Positions 63,699-64,000 of a DNA stretch of 64,000 nucleotides are shown piece after piece. Position 1 is the stretch's first letter, and each line of letters starts with the position of its first letter. This DNA comes from B30-G6 sp963701385 (lineage in GTDB: Bacteria > Desulfobacterota > Desulfobacteria > Desulfobacterales > B30-G6). The stretch covers positions 461,782 through 525,781 of the forward strand of contig CAVOZW010000009.1 of NCBI GenBank assembly GCA_963701385.1, read 5' to 3'. The position numbers and the translations under genes were made by a program. Below the pieces are notes generated by a model. That model made no database searches, had not been told where the DNA came from, and saw nothing but the letters and a program-made list of their open reading frames with translations.

Positions 63699-64000
63699 CT
63701 AATGGTGCTCGGCAGATGAGCAACTATTTTTTTTGGTGGAACCATACTGCATCAAACGATTTAGTAAAATGCTTTTAAGTGGTTTATTTTTTTCGACATA
63801 GAGGCCTTTAGTGATGTAGACAAGATCCGATAGTTCCTGGGGAATCGTTTTACAATAAGGCCTCAAGGCTCGCAGATCGCCTGCAAACTGCAACGCATAT
63901 CCAAGATTGTCCAAATGCGTCTTTCAATTTTAGGTACCTCGCCCCTGTAGTAATAAAACACTTCTGGAATAACCATTAGATTATAACCTGAGATAACGAT
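63699..64000 (-). pseudogene. C-terminal end of a glycosyltransferase-like protein, cut by the window edge
   Basis: The frame at the edge reads YNLMVIPEVFYYYRGEVPKI, the kind of VPEPLFYYR segment found near the end of GT2 enzymes. About 63925 it shifts into LDNLGYALQFAGDLRALRPY and ends at 63699. It is followed downstream by about 200 AT-rich bp (63490-63698) with no gene. Confidence 0.5.

Overview
The window looks like a chromosomal segment of a Gram-negative bacterium of the Desulfobacterota (former Deltaproteobacteria). This rests on gene content: a PilM-PilN fusion with a short lipoprotein secretin, an MglA-like GTPase beside DUF4388 and PilZ proteins, an EF-G-like factor, and a transporter-type (CbrA-like) sensor kinase. 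The lineage is an inference, since no rRNA or tRNA gene is visible. Most of 1-43 kb is ordinary core chromosome. From 43 to 64 kb there is a surface-polysaccharide locus.

Layout. 1-5.0 kb (minus): type IV pilus assembly genes (ExeA/MshM-like ATPase, secretin, PilP, PilO, PilM-N fusion), divergent from a class III adenylate cyclase (5.3-6.2 kb). A hairpin-rich spacer leads to ispF, a decayed repeat cassette, cysS, uvrB and uvrC. At 13.2-14.2 kb is malate dehydrogenase (minus). From 14.5 to 19.6 kb a co-directional block holds a helical/PilZ-like protein, an MglA-like GTPase, a DUF4388 protein with cNMP-binding-like folds, a PilZ protein, purC and a ParB-like protein. At 19.7-28.9 kb is an acetate module: TetR regulator, acetyl-CoA synthetase, sodium:solute symporter, TPR lipoprotein, Yip1-like protein, response regulator, and a sensor-like protein whose kinase part looks dead and which ends in a DEDDh exonuclease. 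A convergent CbrA-like transporter/kinase with a small membrane partner follows at 29.5-32.5 kb. Next come a spore-photoproduct-lyase-like radical SAM protein, an EF-G-like GTPase, then tlyA-dxs-ispA-xseB-xseA (isoprenoids and DNA repair), a short hypothetical gene and a Bax-inhibitor-like membrane protein.

42.7-64 kb (all minus) is a glycan locus: glmM, a GlmU-like left-handed beta-helix protein, a WecA-like initiating transferase fused to a CapD-type half, an NDP-sugar epimerase, glycosyltransferases, a methyltransferase, a Wzx-like flippase, wecB, a winged-helix regulator with a nucleotide-binding domain, GDP-fucose synthase, a sulfotransferase and a pyruvyltransferase. Together they would make sugar nucleotides, start a lipid-linked repeat, extend and decorate it with sulfate, methyl and pyruvyl groups, and flip it. 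No polymerase was identified.

Quality caveat. At least twenty apparent single-base frameshifts interrupt otherwise normal proteins (pilQ, ispA, glmM, the WecA-like gene, several transferases), with the density rising toward the right end. Essential genes are hit, so sequencing or assembly error is the likeliest cause. I give such genes as full spans with the shift positions. The real N-terminus of ispA, absent from a simple ORF reading, is recovered at 39789.
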